A stretch of 7,257 nt of DNA, from the NCBI GenBank assembly GCA_021204635.1, contig JAJPZB010000081.1, positions 1 through 7,257 of the forward strand. The letters run 5' to 3'. The DNA is from Opitutia bacterium (GTDB taxonomy: Bacteria; Verrucomicrobiota; Verrucomicrobiia; Opitutales; UBA953). Below, in pieces: positions 5,801 to 7,257 of the stretch (within the stretch, counting starts at the first letter, position 1; the number at the start of each line of letters is the position of its first letter). The notes under the pieces were generated by a model that worked only from the letters and a program-made list of their open reading frames with translations, did not search any database and was not told where the DNA came from. The position numbers and the translations under genes are program-made.

Positions 5801-7077
5801 TTTCGGATTCCGGAACTTTGGCATTCAGCGGATCCGGCACGCTTACTCTTGCCGCCGGCTCAGAAGGCAGCGAGACCACAGCGACAATCGCGACCCTGAC
5901 CCACAGCGGCGCGGGTGCGTTGGAACTCGCTTCCGACACGCTGAACATCACTACCCTGACCCACAGCGGCACGGGGGAACTCATAATTTCTTCCGCAAAC
6001 GCGACGATTGGTTCGATTGTGAGCAACGACGCTGCCGGTACGACGCATACAATTACGATTGCGGCTGGTTCGACGACAAATGTCAATTCGTTCTCGCGCA
6101 CCAACGGACAACTCACTTTGGAGGTCAATGGTACGCTCAACGTTTCCGAAACGTTGGAAGTTGGTCTCACAGATCACTACATCGGAAAGGATCAATACAT
6201 TAGCGGAGATGGCGTCCTTAACGCCAACGGGATTTCGTTTAATGCAAGTTCCAATTCGGTTAATCTTATTGTTTCCGTCTCGCATCTGAACATTGGTGAA
6301 GGCGGGATTACGAATGCCGGTAATGCAAGCAACAGCAACTTCGAGTTTAGCGGAAGCACGGGCACGACGGTGGGGCTTTATAACGCCACAACCGTTGAGA
6401 TTACCACAAACATGTGGCTCAACAGCTCTGCCGGCACGACGTTTAACATCGAGGATGAACAGGAGATGACGCTCTCCGGTCAAATTACCGGCAATGGCGG
6501 AATCATAAAAACCGGTGCGGGCACGTTGACGCTTTCCGGTAGCAATACCGACGGATACAACGGGGGCACGGTGATTTCTGCCGGCAAGGTTGTGGCAGCC
6601 AGCAGTGACGCTCTTGGTCAGGGCAAGGTGACGATTGCGGCGGGCGCGCAGTTGGAGATTTCTGAAGGCGCGACGATTAAAAATGCGATCAGCCTCACGC
6701 TTACTTCGGCTAATCAGATTCAAGACGTTGCCACGGCGAGGGTTGAAACCGGGTCTGCGACAGCTGTGATTCTCGGCGAGGGGAGCTTGGGCGGGGATGC
6801 GACTATTGAGATCGCTATTGACAGCGCATTAGTGAAAGAACTCGCCGACCAGCAGTCCTACGAGTTCTACGTTGCAGAGGCTTCTGTTACGGGTATTGAC
6901 GAAAGTTCCATCGCTCTGAGTTCCGAGTTGGTTGCCAAGGGCTACTCGGTGGTCAGCGTTGCCGATGGTATTGTGATGATTAGGGTTCCTGAGCCGTCAA
7001 TGTTTGGCGTTCTTGCGGGGATTGGAGCTCTCGCGCTTGTTGCGACAAGGCGTCGCCGCAACCGCAAGGCGGCATAA
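2812..7077 (+). CDS. Giant PEP-CTERM surface protein with beta-strand (PATR-like) repeats
   Basis: This is a 1421-residue predicted secreted protein. Residues 1-24 form a signal peptide (Lys-rich start, hydrophobic core, cleavage after SPAFA). WTG and WDSATENW (29-44) resemble the usual start of autotransporter-associated beta-strand proteins. Most of the chain is Ser/Thr/Gly/Ile-rich repeats of about 19-21 residues, such as GSIEISSANATV, expected to form a long beta-solenoid. A clear PATR unit lies at about 1227-1271 (KTGAGTLTLSGSN, GGTVISAGKVVAASSDALG). The C-terminus is a PEP-CTERM signal: VPEPS (1392-1396), a hydrophobic segment (1398-1412) and RRRRNRK. In known systems an exosortase removes this tail; none is encoded here. 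I see no cysteine in the chain and no C-terminal autotransporter barrel. The start lacks a visible Shine-Dalgarno sequence and follows an A-rich leader; a terminator lies 36 bases after the stop. The role (adhesin, matrix or cell-surface material) is unknown. Many Asn-X-Ser/Thr sites are present, of unknown use. Confidence 0.9.
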   Translation: MKNTKLLLSTLVAATALSASPAFADDLIWTGATSDAWDSATENWKTSSGTAATFSDYDSATFDLANGGTITLGDNISAMIVTISGDGTWIIGNAESPSNDLTAVMLTNTTSGDVTISAGTLLDIAVVQSNSSGTLELSGDKVDIARIINNGTGTIRITTSDVEMSNDEDVNKHDADSSVGDGAVSDDTGNSTVAQITTNKGNIEIEGGSGTISVSSITSTVTDDDTDGTGNIKISSGNDDIGTISTIKGNIEITSTGNAKITSISSTGRGNITIAAASADITTITSSGGGDITIATTGAGEDKTKITGISSTGSGNITIAATEADITNITSSGSGHIYIKNPDDGTSEVTIKGTISSTGGGDINISASKVTTSDIESDTGSIEISSATAVINGSVSSYGSIEISSANATVRGDITSHGTIDISSEKIEVTGKVIAWSAEVDISSANATFGSLYSNSGTVNITAGSTTVTGDIEVSWGGSLSISEDATVSAETFTNQGYGEVSVNGTMTVTSALSITGSSDITGDGSLTVGSVSKSSSVYLNVGVSKFSVDGDFTNTGSGALTISSSEFSVDGNFTNSGSGALTISSSEFTVGGDLTNTDTDTNTGSGALTISGSEFTVGGTLSTNGTLEISSTDVTIGSLEVTGGGHVYISTTDGTSSTSVSGASVNITHDLSISGTASNTEIRGNSFTVGGTFDYAAGHTLDLAASSANISNMVISSGFGTLTISSAELTIGTLTSSIAGNDVSLTISSASAKIDSLINASEKTITISSSEANIGSLATNSTGSITISGNATIGTISSSEGTVDLTVTGTANITGDDSGDVTFDGTLKQSGSGTLEISAATANITTMSITEGALTISDTKLTADSLEKGDSNSSAQVAFTISGSAEVEVKNMTITGNVTTALGGTSLTVEDLEFSASHSLNISASTAYIGTLNFSVGWSTSALNSNILTIDNLNNSSSNTIDIGSASATIGEINSTDGTIEVSSSGTVGITGDVSVSDSGTLAFSGSGTLTLAAGSEGSETTATIATLTHSGAGALELASDTLNITTLTHSGTGELIISSANATIGSIVSNDAAGTTHTITIAAGSTTNVNSFSRTNGQLTLEVNGTLNVSETLEVGLTDHYIGKDQYISGDGVLNANGISFNASSNSVNLIVSVSHLNIGEGGITNAGNASNSNFEFSGSTGTTVGLYNATTVEITTNMWLNSSAGTTFNIEDEQEMTLSGQITGNGGIIKTGAGTLTLSGSNTDGYNGGTVISAGKVVAASSDALGQGKVTIAAGAQLEISEGATIKNAISLTLTSANQIQDVATARVETGSATAVILGEGSLGGDATIEIAIDSALVKELADQQSYEFYVAEASVTGIDESSIALSSELVAKGYSVVSVADGIVMIRVPEPSMFGVLAGIGALALVATRRRRNRKAA
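3601..3819 (+). repeat. 135-bp duplicated module inside the PEP-CTERM gene
   Basis: The sequence from 3601 (protein ISSTGRGNITIAA, residue 264 on) recurs from 3736 (ISSTGSGNITIAA, residue 309 on), a 45-residue offset with high DNA identity. Inside the first copy a 60-bp subrepeat is visible, GGCAACATCACGATTGCC at 3619 and GGCGACATCACGATTGCC at 3679. It points to in-frame duplication of beta-strand units. Confidence 0.75.
3949..4119 (+). repeat. 57-bp tandem repeat (19-residue units) inside the PEP-CTERM gene
   Basis: Three consecutive 57-bp units start at 3949, 4006 and 4063. They encode GSIEISSATAVINGSVSSY, then GSIEISSANATVRGDITSH, then the more diverged GTIDISSEKIEVTGKVIAW (residues 380-436). 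The first two share GGATCTATCGAAATTTC exactly. This is the clearest view of the basic 19-residue beta-strand unit. Confidence 0.8.
4450..4656 (+). repeat. 63-bp tandem repeat with hexanucleotide expansion inside the PEP-CTERM gene
   Basis: Units run 4450-4512, 4513-4575 and 4576-4656, with a diverged partial fourth after 4656. They share the block GGTAGCGGGGCGCTTACCAT and encode FTNTGSGALTISSSEF-type segments (residues 547-615). The third unit is 18 bp longer because of four RATACC hexamers at 4600-4623 (AATACC, GATACC, GATACC, AATACC), adding six Thr/Asp/Asn residues in frame. The near identity suggests recent duplication. Confidence 0.85.
5893..6012 (+). repeat. 60-bp duplicated unit inside the PEP-CTERM gene
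   Basis: ACCCTGACCCACAGCGGC starts at 5893 and again at 5953. The two 20-residue units are TLTHSGAGALELASDTLNIT and TLTHSGTGELIISSANATIG (residues 1028-1067). The second half is more diverged than the first. Confidence 0.7.
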
Positions 7078-7112
7078 TCACTGCGGCAACAAACGCGCGT
7101 TACTCGCGCCAC

Positions 7113-7149
7113 AAAGGCTCTCCGGCAACAATGCTCGGGGAGCCTTTTT
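7113..7149 (+). terminator. Rho-independent terminator of the PEP-CTERM gene
   Basis: AAAGGCTCTCCG (7113-7124) pairs with CGGGGAGCCTTT (7136-7147), a 12-bp stem with one G-U pair and an 11-nt loop, ending in a T5 run (7145-7149). It begins 36 bases after the stop codon. A smaller GCGCG/CGCGC hairpin (7095-7109) precedes it. Confidence 0.88.
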
Positions 7150-7150
7150 G

Positions 7151-7257
7151 TTGGTGGTGGCTGGGTTGGTGGTGGGCCTTGGGTTGGTGGTGAGAGGAGT
7201 TGGTGGTGAGATTTTTTCGGAGGGGTTGGTGGTGGCGGTTGGGTTGGTGGTGGGGAG
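7151..7257 (+). repeat. 18-bp-period G-rich array after the PEP-CTERM gene (runs off the window)
   Basis: TTGGTGGTG occurs at 7151, 7166, 7184, 7200, 7226 and 7244. The GGG starts at 7163 and 7181, and at 7223 and 7241, show the same 18-bp period as the array at 2090. A T6 tract (7212-7217) followed by CGGAGGGG and TTGGTGGTGGCGG repeats the block seen downstream of the other two genes. The array is G-rich on the sense strand of the preceding gene and starts two bases after the terminator T-run. Extrapolating from the other loci, a hairpin element may lie just beyond the window end. Confidence 0.83.

Noticed and set aside
2979..6723. Several long minus-strand frames (up to 295 aa) opposite the PEP-CTERM gene
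   Set aside because: They arise because the sense codons are a few repeated Ser/Thr/Gly/Ile types, which leaves antisense frames open; the antisense proteins are low complexity with no known domain.

Overview
The window looks like chromosomal DNA from a Gram-negative bacterium, most likely a Verrucomicrobiota member of the Opitutales type. This is an inference from three things: a lipid A gene (lpxB), a very large secreted protein that combines an autotransporter-associated beta-strand (PATR) unit with a C-terminal PEP-CTERM sorting signal, and weak or absent Shine-Dalgarno sequences. No rRNA, tRNA, CRISPR array, transposase or integrase was found.

Layout. Positions 1-171 hold one copy of a structured intergenic repeat (here called the hairpin element) followed by a C-rich tract; the tract is a G-rich array when read in the sense of lpxB. 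Positions 172-1410 (minus strand) are lpxB, lipid-A-disaccharide synthase. A 114-bp divergent spacer contains a perfect 18-bp palindrome. Positions 1525-2082 (plus) encode a gamma-class carbonic anhydrase-like left-handed beta-helix protein with all three metal-binding histidines. Positions 2083-2811 are a 729-bp gene-free region made largely of repeats: an 18-bp-period G-rich array, an inverted hairpin element, a degenerate G-rich stretch, a second hairpin element in the opposite orientation, then an AT-rich promoter and leader. Positions 2812-7077 (plus) encode a 1421-residue Ser/Thr/Gly-rich, cysteine-free PEP-CTERM protein built from about 19-21-residue beta-strand repeats. It is followed by a clear intrinsic terminator (7113-7149) and another G-rich 18-bp array that runs to the window end.

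The genes do not form one operon. lpxB and the carbonic anhydrase gene are divergent, and the large surface-protein gene has its own leader and terminator. lpxB acts in outer-membrane lipid A synthesis. The PEP-CTERM protein is predicted to be exported and sorted at the envelope by an exosortase encoded elsewhere.

The most unusual content is the non-coding repeat system. Three copies of a roughly 94-nt element carry two hairpins; across the 54-bp core only three positions vary, one in a loop and two forming a compensatory base-pair change. The accompanying GGGTTGGTGGTG arrays have an 18-bp period and two-tier G-quadruplex potential. They lie just after the 3' end of all three genes, each time G-rich on the sense strand. 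This suggests a genome-wide REP/BIME-like family that may act at transcript ends; the function is inferred and untested.
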